DNA of 64,000 nucleotides from Thermovibrio ammonificans HB-1. GTDB lineage: Bacteria > Aquificota > Aquificia > Desulfurobacteriales > Desulfurobacteriaceae. The position numbers and the translations under genes are program-made. The stretch is from positions 62,001 through 126,000 of the forward strand of contig NC_014926.1 of NCBI RefSeq assembly GCF_000185805.1, written 5' to 3'. Positions 34,709 to 42,877 of this stretch are shown in pieces. Positions within the stretch are counted from its first letter, which is position 1, and each line of letters starts with the position of its first letter. A model generated the notes under the pieces. That model did not search any database and was not told the origin of the DNA. It saw only the letters and a program-made list of their open reading frames with translations.

Positions 34709-35065
34709 TTAAAGGTTGAGTTTCCTGTTTATGGAACGAACCGCCGCAAGAACTATTCCCAGCTTGGAGTTCTTGGGAGCTATTACCGTTAGAACGAACT
34801 CCTCCCCCAGAGGGGCAACAACCATGTAGCCGTCCTGTCCCTCTATAGAGGCCTGCTTTATGCTCCCCTTGCCGGCCTCCCTGAGCTTGGAGTCGGATAT
34901 GAGCAGGATTGCCGCCGAAGCCGCTGCAATGTCGTCTTCGTCGTAGTCTCCCACAATGTAGGAAGCAATCGGGAGCCCCTCGGAGTCGGCAACAACGGCG
35001 CCTTCCAAGCCGTTATCCTTAACGACCTGGGTGAGAATCTCCTCTACCTGCTTAGGCGTTACCAT
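34709..35065 (-). CDS. MglB-like roadblock/LC7 protein
   Basis: This 118-aa roadblock/LC7 protein starts with a helix VEEILTQVVKDNGLEGAVVAD, then SEGLPIASYI, a helix with AAASAAILLISDSKL, strands GYMVVAPLGEEFVLTVIA, and a last helix. The order is typical of MglB GTPase-activating proteins. As the first gene of the minus-strand run containing the MglA homologue, it is the best candidate for the cognate GAP. ATG at 35065 has AAGGAGG upstream. The region before it holds several GGTTC/GAACC half-sites. Confidence 0.88.
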   Translation of the reverse strand: MVTPKQVEEILTQVVKDNGLEGAVVADSEGLPIASYIVGDYDEDDIAAASAAILLISDSKLREAGKGSIKQASIEGQDGYMVVAPLGEEFVLTVIAPKNSKLGIVLAAVRSINRKLNL

Positions 35066-35106
35066 CGCATCCTCCTTAAGCTTTCCCCCTGTACCGCAGG
35101 GCGTTA

Positions 35107-35188
35107 GGTTCTTTTATTGAGAACCGTTCTCGGTAAATATAGGTTCAACTTTCTCTCTGTGAACCCTCCCCGGGTTCTTTTAGTTTTT
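35107..35188. promoter_or_regulatory. Array of GGTTC/GAACC half-sites upstream of the MglB-like gene
   Basis: Five copies occur: GGTTC at 35107, 35142 and 35173, and GAACC at 35121 and 35161. They give a palindrome GAGAACCGTTCTC (35119-35131) and a hairpin GAACCC-TCCCC-GGGTTC followed on plus by TTTTAGTTTTT. The last could be a plus-strand terminator; the array could be an operator or a folding leader. Confidence 0.4.
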
Positions 35189-35231
35189 CATTTAAATAAA
35201 TTTTCCCTTATATGTTTTTTACCTAAAAATT

Positions 35232-35290
35232 TTAGAGGGCGAGCGTGAAAAAATCGTGAATACAGGAGAGGTCTCCCTCCCGCCCTCTAA
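35232..35290 (+). ncRNA. Candidate structured element A with shared 15-mer
   Basis: TTAGAGGGCG (35232-35241) and CGCCCTCTAA (35281-35290) form a perfect 10-bp inverted repeat around GTGAAAAAATCGTGA (35245-35259) and a small GGAGA/TCTCC palindrome. The same 15-mer occurs at 54283, again inside a complementary pair of arms. Orientation is set by the shared core. A weak AACGG-CCGTT hairpin with a T-run (35303-35320) follows and could terminate a small RNA. Type and function are unknown. Confidence 0.45.
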
Positions 35291-35354
35291 GGACTAATTT
35301 ATAACGGCGCCTTCCGTTTTTGGTTTAACAATTTTTATGAACTTACCGTGAATT

Positions 35355-35382
35355 TTGTCTTTCTCGGCGGTTATACTATATT
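35355..35382 (+). promoter_or_regulatory. Candidate promoter for the 35415 gene
   Basis: TTGTCT (35355-35360) and TATATT (35377-35382) are 16 bases apart and about 30 bases ahead of the start codon. Confidence 0.5.
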
Positions 35383-35414
35383 TAGGCTCGCTACCTGCAG
35401 CCTAAGGGGGGATA

Positions 35415-35876
35415 ATGCTTTCCCTTTTAAAAAAGCTGAAGCTCGGCAGGCGTTCGGACAAATCTACAACCGTTGTGGATAAGATAGAGGAGGTCCTCTC
35501 CCCCTTTGAGAGGGAACCTTTCCTTGCGGTTGTTCTGCTTGACGGAGACGGCCTTCAGCTCTACTCCTACGAGCCTAAGGCTCTCTTTAAAGGCGACTAC
35601 CTGCAGAGGCTCTTTAAGGTTTTCGACTTCTTCGACAGGGAACTTAAAGAGTCCTTCTCCTTGGAGGCTGCCGTAAAGCTTGCCGATATCCTCCAGTACA
35701 AGAGCAGGCTCGTTGTTGTTTACTACGGTTCTTACAAGTTTATCCTGGCAAGGAGGAACAAGCTCTTCCTCATAATGGTGCTTCCGGGCGAAGAGGAGAT
35801 AGAGCTCAAACGGCTTGAATCTGAGGTCGGCTCCGCCCTTGAAAAGTGTGAAGAGCTTTTAAAGGACGCCATTTAG
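35415..35876 (+). CDS. Roadblock-like protein divergent from mglBA
   Basis: A 153-aa protein with a basic N-terminus (LLKKLKLGRR) and then a likely roadblock fold: helix VVDKIEEVLSPF, strand FLAVVLLDGDGLQLYSY, helices around residues 60-88, strands LVVVYYGSYKFILARR and LFLIMVLP, and a final helix. No enzymatic motif is seen. ATG at 35415 follows AAGGGGGGATA. It is transcribed away from the MglB/MglA run and may belong to the same system. The fold assignment is tentative. Confidence 0.6.
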   Translation: MLSLLKKLKLGRRSDKSTTVVDKIEEVLSPFEREPFLAVVLLDGDGLQLYSYEPKALFKGDYLQRLFKVFDFFDRELKESFSLEAAVKLADILQYKSRLVVVYYGSYKFILARRNKLFLIMVLPGEEEIELKRLESEVGSALEKCEELLKDAI

Positions 35877-35915
35877 GCCTTAATTTAACTTTAGATTTTT
35901 ATTTTCGGAGGGAAC

Positions 35916-36293
35916 ATGGAGCACGGCCTTTCAAAGGAAGAGCTTGTGGAGATTATGGCGATACTTATGGAAGAGGAAGGTTTTGAGGTTTACGAGCCTC
36001 AGGCCGAAGGTGAGGAGTACCTGCCAGACTTCATAGCCGTTTTTGAAGGTGAAGACGGCGAAGTTCAACAGGTTGCAGTTCAGGTTGAGGATTGCCGCTC
36101 TCTGGAGACCGAAGAGGCGAGGAAGAGAGCCCAGGCCATAGCCGACCACTGCAGGAGGAGCGGAGAGGGCTACATCTTTGTAGTTCCTATAGAGTGTGAA
36201 GACCTTGGGAAGGAGAAGTTTGAGGAGTGGAAGCTCTCTGACGTTGCAGAGTTCGTTCCCATAGGCATAGAGTTTGAGGAGGAGCAGGAGTAG
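35916..36293 (+). CDS. Small acidic protein, possible restriction-endonuclease-like fold
   Basis: This 125-aa very acidic protein has a helix, then P-D-F-I-A-V-F and V-Q-Q-V-A-V-Q-V-E strands, a long helix and Y-I-F-V-V-P. That layout recalls the PD-(D/E)xK nuclease core (D in the first strand), but the E-x-K of the second strand reads A-V-Q-V-E, so a catalytic site is doubtful. No family is named with confidence. Its TAG stop shares a base with the GTG of the radical SAM gene, indicating coupling. Confidence 0.55.
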   Translation: MEHGLSKEELVEIMAILMEEEGFEVYEPQAEGEEYLPDFIAVFEGEDGEVQQVAVQVEDCRSLETEEARKRAQAIADHCRRSGEGYIFVVPIECEDLGKEKFEEWKLSDVAEFVPIGIEFEEEQE

Positions 36294-37210
36294 TGGAGCG
36301 CTACTACTCCTACTCCCGTTACCTCAGGGAGCTCTTCGGCACCAGGGTTTACAGGGTAACTGTTGACGCGGGCTTCACCTGCCCCAACCGCGATGGTACC
36401 AAGGGCAGAGGAGGGTGTATCTACTGTTTCTCGGGCTCAGATTACGACCCCGAGAAGAGAAGGAAGAGCGTCAGGGAGCAGATTGCTCAGGGGATAGAAA
36501 GGGTCCGCAGAAGGTACAAGGCGGAGAAGTTCCTGGTTTACTTTCAGGCCTACACCAACACTTACGGGCCTCTTGAGGTTTTAAGGTCCGTTTACGACAC
36601 AATCAGGGAGTTTCCCGAAGTTGTAGGTCTTATAGTGGGAACCAGGCCCGACTGCGTTCCCGACCCAGTTTTGGAGCTCCTCCACTCCTACACTTCCGAC
36701 TACCTGGTGTGGGTAGAGCTGGGGCTCGAGAGTGCCCACTACCGCTCTTTGAGGTGGATGAACAGGGGGCACGGGGTTTCCGACTTTGTGGACGCTGTTT
36801 TAAGGATAAAGCGTTTTAAGGCTCTGAACCTGTGCGTTCACGTTATCTTGGGCCTTCCCACCGAAGATAGGGAAGATATGCTCGAGACTGCAGACTTCCT
36901 TGCCGCCTTGAAAGTAGACGGCGTGAAAATTCACCCCCTTCACGTTATAAGGGGGACGGAGCTTGAGAGGATATACCTTGAGGAGCGCTTCAGGCTTCTT
37001 GAGCTTGATGAGTACGTTGAGCTGGCCGTTGATTTTCTTGAGCGGCTACCGAAGGAGACCGTTATCCAGAGGCTTACCGGTGAAGCTCCCGAAGAGCTGC
37101 TTGTAGGGCCTTACTGGTGCACCGGCCGCTACAAGAACCGCGTTATACAGCTCATTAGGCAGGAGCTTGAAGAGCGGGACACCTTTCAGGGAGCAAAGTA
37201 CCGCTTTTAA
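36293..37210 (+). CDS. Radical SAM protein, YhcC (TIGR01212) type
   Basis: This 305-aa radical SAM protein has the lengthened cluster motif C-x-N-R-D-G-x7-C-x2-C near residues 30-45, typical of the YhcC/TIGR01212 family, and the SAM barrel with VGTRPDCVPD and ELGLES. The molecular function of the family is not established. The start is GTG at 36293, overlapping the stop of the preceding gene. The 3' end overlaps the convergent rlmH gene by four bases. Confidence 0.9.
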   Translation: MERYYSYSRYLRELFGTRVYRVTVDAGFTCPNRDGTKGRGGCIYCFSGSDYDPEKRRKSVREQIAQGIERVRRRYKAEKFLVYFQAYTNTYGPLEVLRSVYDTIREFPEVVGLIVGTRPDCVPDPVLELLHSYTSDYLVWVELGLESAHYRSLRWMNRGHGVSDFVDAVLRIKRFKALNLCVHVILGLPTEDREDMLETADFLAALKVDGVKIHPLHVIRGTELERIYLEERFRLLELDEYVELAVDFLERLPKETVIQRLTGEAPEELLVGPYWCTGRYKNRVIQLIRQELEERDTFQGAKYRF

Positions 37211-37620
37211 TCCCTGTGGTAAGGGGAGCCTCTGAGAATCTCCTGCGCCCTAAAGAGCTGCTCCAAGAGGACTATTCGGGCGATATCGTGTTGGAGTGTC
37301 AGCTTTGAAAGCGAGAGTATGAGGTCCGCCTCTTCCTTTACCCGGTTGGAGAGGCCGTCTGCTCCCCCTATTATGAACGTTATCTTGGGGTGTTTTTCAA
37401 CGAGTCTTGCAAGTTCTCTTGACGTAATCTCCCTGCCCCTTTCATCAAGGACTACTTTAAAGCCGGTAGCCTTTGAGAGGAGCTTCTTCCCCTCCTCCTC
37501 TACGCTCTTTCCCTTTTTCACCTCTACAACTTCAAGCCCCCTAACCCTCTTTAGGTAGTGCTCCTGGGCCTCAAGAAGGTAGGGGGCTATTTTCCCTACT
37601 GCTACTATTCTTGCTTTCAC
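37207..37620 (-). CDS. rlmH: 23S rRNA pseudouridine-1915 N3-methyltransferase RlmH
   Basis: RlmH is a small SPOUT methyltransferase that methylates pseudouridine 1915 in helix 69 of 23S rRNA. LDERGRE, FIIGGADGLS and LEQLFRAQEILRGSPYHRD are the conserved knot elements and C-terminus. The 137-aa length is slightly below the E. coli protein but normal. It overlaps rsfS by four bases, the common rsfS-rlmH pairing. Confidence 0.95.
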   Translation of the reverse strand: MKARIVAVGKIAPYLLEAQEHYLKRVRGLEVVEVKKGKSVEEEGKKLLSKATGFKVVLDERGREITSRELARLVEKHPKITFIIGGADGLSNRVKEEADLILSLSKLTLQHDIARIVLLEQLFRAQEILRGSPYHRD

Positions 37621-37979
37621 TGCTGTTGCGGCAGGAGCTCTTCGGGTTTTATGTGGGGAGCGTCCATCCAGAGGGACTCTATACTGTAGAGCTCCCTTGT
37701 TTCCGGACGGAAAACGTGGACTATAAGGTCGCCGTAGTCGAGCAGTATCCAGCTTGCGTTATCTAAACCCTCAACGCTTACGGGCTGAACTCCCTGCTCT
37801 TTCAGCTTCCTCTTAATCTCTTCGGCTATCGTTCTTGCGTGGGTGTCGGAGCTTGCGGTCACTATCAGGAAGTAGTCGGCTATTGAGGTCAATCCCCTTA
37901 GGTCTATCACAACCGGGTCTTCGGCCTTTTTGTCAAGGGCCGTTTGGAGTGCAAGTTTGAGCTTTTCGCTACTGTCCAA
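37617..37979 (-). CDS. rsfS: Ribosomal silencing factor RsfS
   Basis: RsfS binds L14 on the 50S subunit and blocks joining with 30S in starvation. Family marks are DLRGLTSIADYFLIVTASSDTHARTIAEEI and SWILLDYGDLIVHVF. Length is 120 aa. The tail contains a few extra residues ending in glutamines. It is followed by rlmH with overlap; bamD lies 13 bases upstream. Confidence 0.95.
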   Translation of the reverse strand: MDSSEKLKLALQTALDKKAEDPVVIDLRGLTSIADYFLIVTASSDTHARTIAEEIKRKLKEQGVQPVSVEGLDNASWILLDYGDLIVHVFRPETRELYSIESLWMDAPHIKPEELLPQQQ

Positions 37980-37992
37980 GTCTCAACCTCCC

Positions 37993-38943
37993 TTATAGGG
38001 TTTCTTTAATTTTCCACCATATAGAGTGTTTTATCGGGTTTTCAACCGGTTCCACCTCTAAGTGCCTGTGGCCGTTGAGTATCTCTTGGGCCTTCCTGGC
38101 GTAAGGGGAGTTGGGGTAGCGTTTTATCAGCTGTTCAAGTAGCTCCCTGCCTTTCTTTCTATTCTTCTCGGCCAGGCTCTTCCACTTCTCTATCTCCTCC
38201 TTCTCCAGCTTGAGCCTGTAACGGGCAACCCTGACCTCGTCGGGCTCCTTGCTCTTCAGCCTCTCTCTGTCTTTTCGGCTCTCCTCTTTTAGTCTCTCTA
38301 TCTCCTCCTTCGCCTGCAGGGGCGTGTAGTAGTAAGCCCTACCCAGCAGGTAGAGGAGCCTGTCGGGGGCTTCAACGTCTTTAAACTTCCTCTCAACGTC
38401 GGTGTAGCGCTGAATGGAAGCGGTAAACTTCCTGAGCATGTCGTAGGTGCCCCCTATGTAAATTTCATGCTCTGCGAGGATTTTCCGTGCCAGCTCGGCG
38501 TAGAGCTTTGCCTTCTTAACTCTCGGGTCGTTGGGGTACTCTTTTATAAACCTCTGGAAGATGTTGTAGGCCCTTTTGGCAAATGTTACGTCCCACTGGG
38601 GGCCTTTAACCAGGTTCAGGTAGCAGACGCCGAGCCTGAAGAGGGCGTCTTTTGCCCTGGGAGAGGCGGGGTAGAGCTGGAGGAACTCCTCGTAGTTTAG
38701 GGCCGCGTTTTCGTAATCTCCTTCGTTAAAGTAGGCGTCTGCCAGGGCGATTTTTGCAAATTCCTGCTCCTTGGGGGGCAGGTTACCCTGGAGGGCCTTT
38801 TTCAGCAGGAATATGGTTCGACCCCAGTCCTCCTGGGCGGCTGCTTTTATTCCTTCCCTGTACTGGCCTTCGGCCGTTCTGGGAACTTTGGCGCACGCTG
38901 CAACCATCAGGGCGGCTGCAGCAAGGGCGAGCTGTTTTTTCAT
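37993..38943 (-). CDS. bamD: Outer-membrane assembly lipoprotein BamD-like
   Basis: A lipoprotein with signal MKKQLALAAAALMVAAC, lipobox cysteine at 17, and TPR-like helical repeats (AKIALADAYFNEGDYENAALNYEEFLQLYPASPRAKDAL region). BamD is an essential part of the BAM complex that inserts beta-barrel proteins in the outer membrane. At 316 aa it is longer than E. coli BamD, because the C-terminal third is a Lys/Arg/Glu-rich helix plus another TPR. It shows that the organism is diderm. It sits between rng and rsfS on one strand. Confidence 0.85.
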   Translation of the reverse strand: MKKQLALAAAALMVAACAKVPRTAEGQYREGIKAAAQEDWGRTIFLLKKALQGNLPPKEQEFAKIALADAYFNEGDYENAALNYEEFLQLYPASPRAKDALFRLGVCYLNLVKGPQWDVTFAKRAYNIFQRFIKEYPNDPRVKKAKLYAELARKILAEHEIYIGGTYDMLRKFTASIQRYTDVERKFKDVEAPDRLLYLLGRAYYYTPLQAKEEIERLKEESRKDRERLKSKEPDEVRVARYRLKLEKEEIEKWKSLAEKNRKKGRELLEQLIKRYPNSPYARKAQEILNGHRHLEVEPVENPIKHSIWWKIKETL

Positions 38944-38964
38944 TCAACCTCCGGATAGGAGCTC

Positions 38965-40467
38965 TCAGTTAAGACTTATTGTAAACTTTTCTATGTGGTA
39001 GTCTTGAACGGGGACAACCTTTATCGGAACTTTAAACATCTCCTTTATCCGCTCCAGAATCTCACTCTCTTCGTTTTTCAGTTTTTGGGCAACCGAGGGG
39101 TTTGCGTAAACCGTTACGGGCCTTCCGGCCCTTACGCCCTTTAGGAAGGAGAGGAGCTCCCGCTCTATCTCGAAGGCCACCGTTTCTGGCGACTTTACCC
39201 TTCCGCGCCCTTCACAGTAGGGGCAGGTAACGGTTAGGGTTTTCCCGAGACTCTTTTTTACCCTTTTCCTCGTCATCTCAACCAGACCCAGGTCGGACAT
39301 GCTTACGATTTTCGTCCTCGCCCTGTCCTTCGAGAGCTCCTCCTCCAGCGTTTTAAGCAGGAGCTCCTTGTTTTCGGGCTCTTTCATGTCTATGAAGTCG
39401 ATGACGATTATTCCGCCTATGTCCCTCAGCCGCAGCTGCCGTGCTATCTCCCTGGCCGCCTTGAGGTTTATCTCCAGGGCCGTCTCCTCAAGGGTTGAGC
39501 TCTTTTTAAACTTTCCGCTGTTAACGTCTATGGATACTAAGGCTTCGGTTTCGTCTATTACGATGTAGCCTCCGCCCGGCAGGTAAACCTTGCGGGATAG
39601 GGCCTTCTCTATTGCCTTCTCTACTTGGAACTTCTCAAAGAGCGGTATTTTCCCCTCGTAGAGCTTTATCCTGTCGGCGAGTTTCGGGATAAACCCTTTC
39701 GTGAACGAGAGGGCCCTTTCAAACTCGCTTCGGGAGTCTATGATTACTTCCGTTACCTCTTCTGTTAGCAGGTCTCGGAGGGTTTTGGGAACTATTTCAA
39801 GGTCTTGGTAGAGGAGCGTCGGCGGAGGTCTGCGCTGGGCCTTTTCCTTCAGCCCCTCCCATACTTTAAGTATGTAGTTTAGGTCTTTCTCCAGCTCCTC
39901 TTTTGAGGCTCCCTCTGCGGCCGTTCTCACTATGAGGCCGTACTCGGGGGGCTTTATTTCGGAGGCAATCTCCTTTAGCCGTTCCCTTTCTGCCTCGTCG
40001 GTGATTCTGCGGGAGAGCCCCAGCTTGTTTATGGTGGGCAGCAGAACCAAGTAGTGGCCGGGTATTGTGATGTTGGTTGTCACCCTGGGTCCCTTTGTGC
40101 CTATGGGTTCTTTTGCCACCTGAACCAGGAGCTCCTGGCCTACCGAGAGCACCTCCTCTACCGGGGGAAGTTCAAATTCCGCCTCCTCTTCCAGCTCCTC
40201 TTCGTCCAGCTCAAGGTTAACGGCGTCTTTCACGTATAAAAAGGCGCTGCGGCTCTCTCCGATATCTACGAACGCCGCCTGAACGGCAGGGACGATTTTC
40301 GTAACCTTTCCCTTGTAGATGTTCCCTACGAGCCCCCTGTTGCCCTTCCTCTCAACGTAGAACTCAACCAGCTCGCCCTCTTCAAGAACGGCTATCCTTA
40401 CCTCTTTCGTAGAGGAGTTGATTAGTATCTGCTTACCCGAGGAGTTCTTCCCTTGTAACGTCTGCAC
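38965..40467 (-). CDS. Ribonuclease E/G family endoribonuclease
   Basis: The 500-aa protein has an N-terminal S1 domain (GNIYKGKVTKIVPAVQAAFVDIG), the RNase-H-like catalytic part with IVIDFIDM (metal-binding Asp) and the zinc-link CPYCEGRGR near the C-terminus. Its size and lack of a long disordered tail fit RNase G. It processes rRNA and degrades mRNA. GTG at 40467 has GGAG upstream and lies 35 bases within the preceding radical SAM gene; coupling of these two genes is common in bacteria. Confidence 0.92.
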   Translation of the reverse strand: MQTLQGKNSSGKQILINSSTKEVRIAVLEEGELVEFYVERKGNRGLVGNIYKGKVTKIVPAVQAAFVDIGESRSAFLYVKDAVNLELDEEELEEEAEFELPPVEEVLSVGQELLVQVAKEPIGTKGPRVTTNITIPGHYLVLLPTINKLGLSRRITDEAERERLKEIASEIKPPEYGLIVRTAAEGASKEELEKDLNYILKVWEGLKEKAQRRPPPTLLYQDLEIVPKTLRDLLTEEVTEVIIDSRSEFERALSFTKGFIPKLADRIKLYEGKIPLFEKFQVEKAIEKALSRKVYLPGGGYIVIDETEALVSIDVNSGKFKKSSTLEETALEINLKAAREIARQLRLRDIGGIIVIDFIDMKEPENKELLLKTLEEELSKDRARTKIVSMSDLGLVEMTRKRVKKSLGKTLTVTCPYCEGRGRVKSPETVAFEIERELLSFLKGVRAGRPVTVYANPSVAQKLKNEESEILERIKEMFKVPIKVVPVQDYHIEKFTISLN

Positions 40468-42877
40468 TTTTAAGCTCCAACCCCATCCAGTTTAGTATGT
40501 CGCCTACGTTTAAGCTTCTGCCTTCCTTAACCTTTACGGTAATTTTGACCGTGTCTCCTTCTCGGTAGAGCTCCTCTATCCACTCTTTTAGGTTAACTTT
40601 TCGCCCTTTACGGTCGGTAGCCGTTTCCCCTTTTAGGGGTTCCAGGGTGAACTCTTTTGCCGGCTTAATTTTATAGGTGAAGCGCTCTATGCGGTCGGCT
40701 GCGCTCTCCTTCGGGTGGAGTTCAAGCCACCCTGTAAGTTCGAGCCCTTCCGGCAGGAATCTGTTTGCCTCGGGAAGGAGCGCTTCAAAGTCGAACTCCT
40801 CTTTCGAGAGCTCGAGCTCTACCACCTCTCCGAGCCCTTCAACGCCTACCGGCAGCCCGAAGAGGACGTTTACCTTCGGGTGGGGGTTGAACCCTTGGGA
40901 GTAGCGTAGGGGAACTCTGAACTTCCTGAAGGTTCTGGTGAAGGCCCGGGTCAGGTCGAGGACCGAGAGGAACTTTGCCGGACCGACCTTTTTAAACGTT
41001 ATTGCCACTTTCCTTTTAAGGGGGAACTCCCTTTTTGGTCTGGGCGGAACCGAGAACTCTATTTTTTCCGGTATGGGAAACTCTTTGAGTTTTTTTATCT
41101 GTTCGGGCGTACAGGCTCCGCAGGCGTGGCATCCTACTATGCGGCAGTCGGGTGTCCACTGGAGGTTCTTGGCCTTTTCGAGCTCCCTGAGGAGGAACCG
41201 CTTTGAGACTACGCCCTCTATGAAGTCCCAGGGGAGTTCGTCGGAGGTTTCCCTTCTTCCCAGCTGCTCTTTTAGGTTTATGCCGCTTGTTTCAAAGGCT
41301 TTGAGCCAGCCTTCCCAGTTGAAGTACTCGTCCCAGCCGTCGAGCTGGCAGCCGTGCTTGTTTGCCTCTATCAGGAGCTTCGCCACCTCTTCGTCTCCCC
41401 TGGTGAGGATTGCCTCTATGAGGGACTGCCTGTAGTCGTGAAATCGGAGTATGAAGGCCCTGGGCGCTTTCCTCTTTATGAACTCTACTTTCTCTTTCAC
41501 GCTCTCTTGGTCTGCAAACGGTTCCCACTGGAACGGGGTGAAGGGCTTGGGAACGAATATGGATATGCCGGCTGCAAGGTGTTTTTTCCCTCTGTACTTC
41601 CGGCCGAGCTTGTAAACCGTCCAGAGCATCTCTACGAGGGCTTCAATATCCTCTTGGAGCTCAAAGGGTAGCCCTATCATGAAGTAGAGCTTCAGCCTGT
41701 TCCAACCCCTCTCAAAGAGCCCTTCTGCGGCCTTGAAGAGGTCTTCGTTTGTCAGGTCTTTGTTTATTATCCGCCTCAGCCTGTCTGAGCCCACTTCCGG
41801 CGCAAGGGTGAAGCCGGTTTTCTTTACCTGCATTATTTGAGAGGCGAGCTCCGGGTTGAACCCTTTAACCCTCATCGACGGGAGCGAGAGGGATATCATC
41901 TCCCTGTGGCACAGCTCCATCACCTCGGGAACGAGCCTGTTGAAGCGGCTGTGGTCGGATATGGAGAGTGAAGAGAGGGAGGCCTCTTCGTAGCCGGTGT
42001 TCCTAAAGGTTTCAAGGAGCAGCTCTTTAACTTTAGACTCGCTCCTCTCCCTGTAGGGCCTGTAGATGTAGCCGGCCTGACAGAAGCGGCATCCCCTCAG
42101 GCAGCCCCTTGCCGCCTCTACGGCTATGCGGTCTTGGGCGGTTTCCACCGTGGGAACGGGGGGCGACGTGTGGTAGAAGCCCTCGGGCACCCTTGTGAAT
42201 ACAGCCTTTTTAACGGGATACCTGCCAAATAGGGGAACCCAAACTCCCGTAACTTTCCTGGCCTCGGCGAGGAAGTCCTTTTTGGTGCCCCCCTGCCGCT
42301 TTACCTCCCTGTAGAGGCGGGCCAGCTCAACTAAGGTCTCCTCTCCGTCGCCTATGGCGAACAGGTCTATGAAGGGCGACAGGGGCACCGGGTTGTAGGT
42401 GCACGGGCCCCCTGCGAAGATGAGGGGAAGCTCCTCCCTCTCGAGCCGCTCCCCGCTGTACACTGGAACTTGGGCAAGCTGCATTATCCTGAGGGCGTTG
42501 GTGTAGGTGAGCTCCGACGAGAACGAGAGCCCCCACATGTCGTAGTCCCTTACGGGCCGCTGCTCCTCTATGGTGTAAAGGGGTATTCCCCTCTCCTCCA
42601 TTAGGGCCTGCATGTCGGGCCTTGGCAGGTAGGCCCTGTGCATCAGGGCAAAGTCGGTGAGGTTGTTTATCACGTGGTAGAGGATTTTTCCCCCTATGTG
42701 GCCCGAGCCCACCTCGTAGAGGTCAGGGTAGGATATGACAAAGCGAACCTCCCGCTCTTCAAACTTGGGGGCCCTGAGGTTTAGCTCCAGCGGCAGGTAC
42801 GCCGCCGGCTTTTTGACCCTGTTTAGCTCCCTGAGGAACTCATCTGTTAGGAGGGGTTTATACGAAGTCGTCGTCAC
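40433..42877 (-). CDS. B12-binding-type radical SAM protein fused to DUF2344 (TIGR03960-like)
   Basis: The 814-aa protein has an N-terminal B12-binding-like region, a radical SAM core with C-L-R-G-C-R-F-C (three cluster cysteines), and a C-terminal DUF2344 domain starting near KRKVAITFKKVGPAKFLSVLDL. The fused arrangement is the usual TIGR03960 plus TIGR03936 layout, often next to rng as here. A role linked to RNA modification is suggested by that neighbourhood, but no reaction is known. GTG at 42877 is preceded by GGAG; it overlaps the previous gene by 20 bases. Confidence 0.9.
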   Translation of the reverse strand: MTTTSYKPLLTDEFLRELNRVKKPAAYLPLELNLRAPKFEEREVRFVISYPDLYEVGSGHIGGKILYHVINNLTDFALMHRAYLPRPDMQALMEERGIPLYTIEEQRPVRDYDMWGLSFSSELTYTNALRIMQLAQVPVYSGERLEREELPLIFAGGPCTYNPVPLSPFIDLFAIGDGEETLVELARLYREVKRQGGTKKDFLAEARKVTGVWVPLFGRYPVKKAVFTRVPEGFYHTSPPVPTVETAQDRIAVEAARGCLRGCRFCQAGYIYRPYRERSESKVKELLLETFRNTGYEEASLSSLSISDHSRFNRLVPEVMELCHREMISLSLPSMRVKGFNPELASQIMQVKKTGFTLAPEVGSDRLRRIINKDLTNEDLFKAAEGLFERGWNRLKLYFMIGLPFELQEDIEALVEMLWTVYKLGRKYRGKKHLAAGISIFVPKPFTPFQWEPFADQESVKEKVEFIKRKAPRAFILRFHDYRQSLIEAILTRGDEEVAKLLIEANKHGCQLDGWDEYFNWEGWLKAFETSGINLKEQLGRRETSDELPWDFIEGVVSKRFLLRELEKAKNLQWTPDCRIVGCHACGACTPEQIKKLKEFPIPEKIEFSVPPRPKREFPLKRKVAITFKKVGPAKFLSVLDLTRAFTRTFRKFRVPLRYSQGFNPHPKVNVLFGLPVGVEGLGEVVELELSKEEFDFEALLPEANRFLPEGLELTGWLELHPKESAADRIERFTYKIKPAKEFTLEPLKGETATDRKGRKVNLKEWIEELYREGDTVKITVKVKEGRSLNVGDILNWMGLELKSADVTREELLG

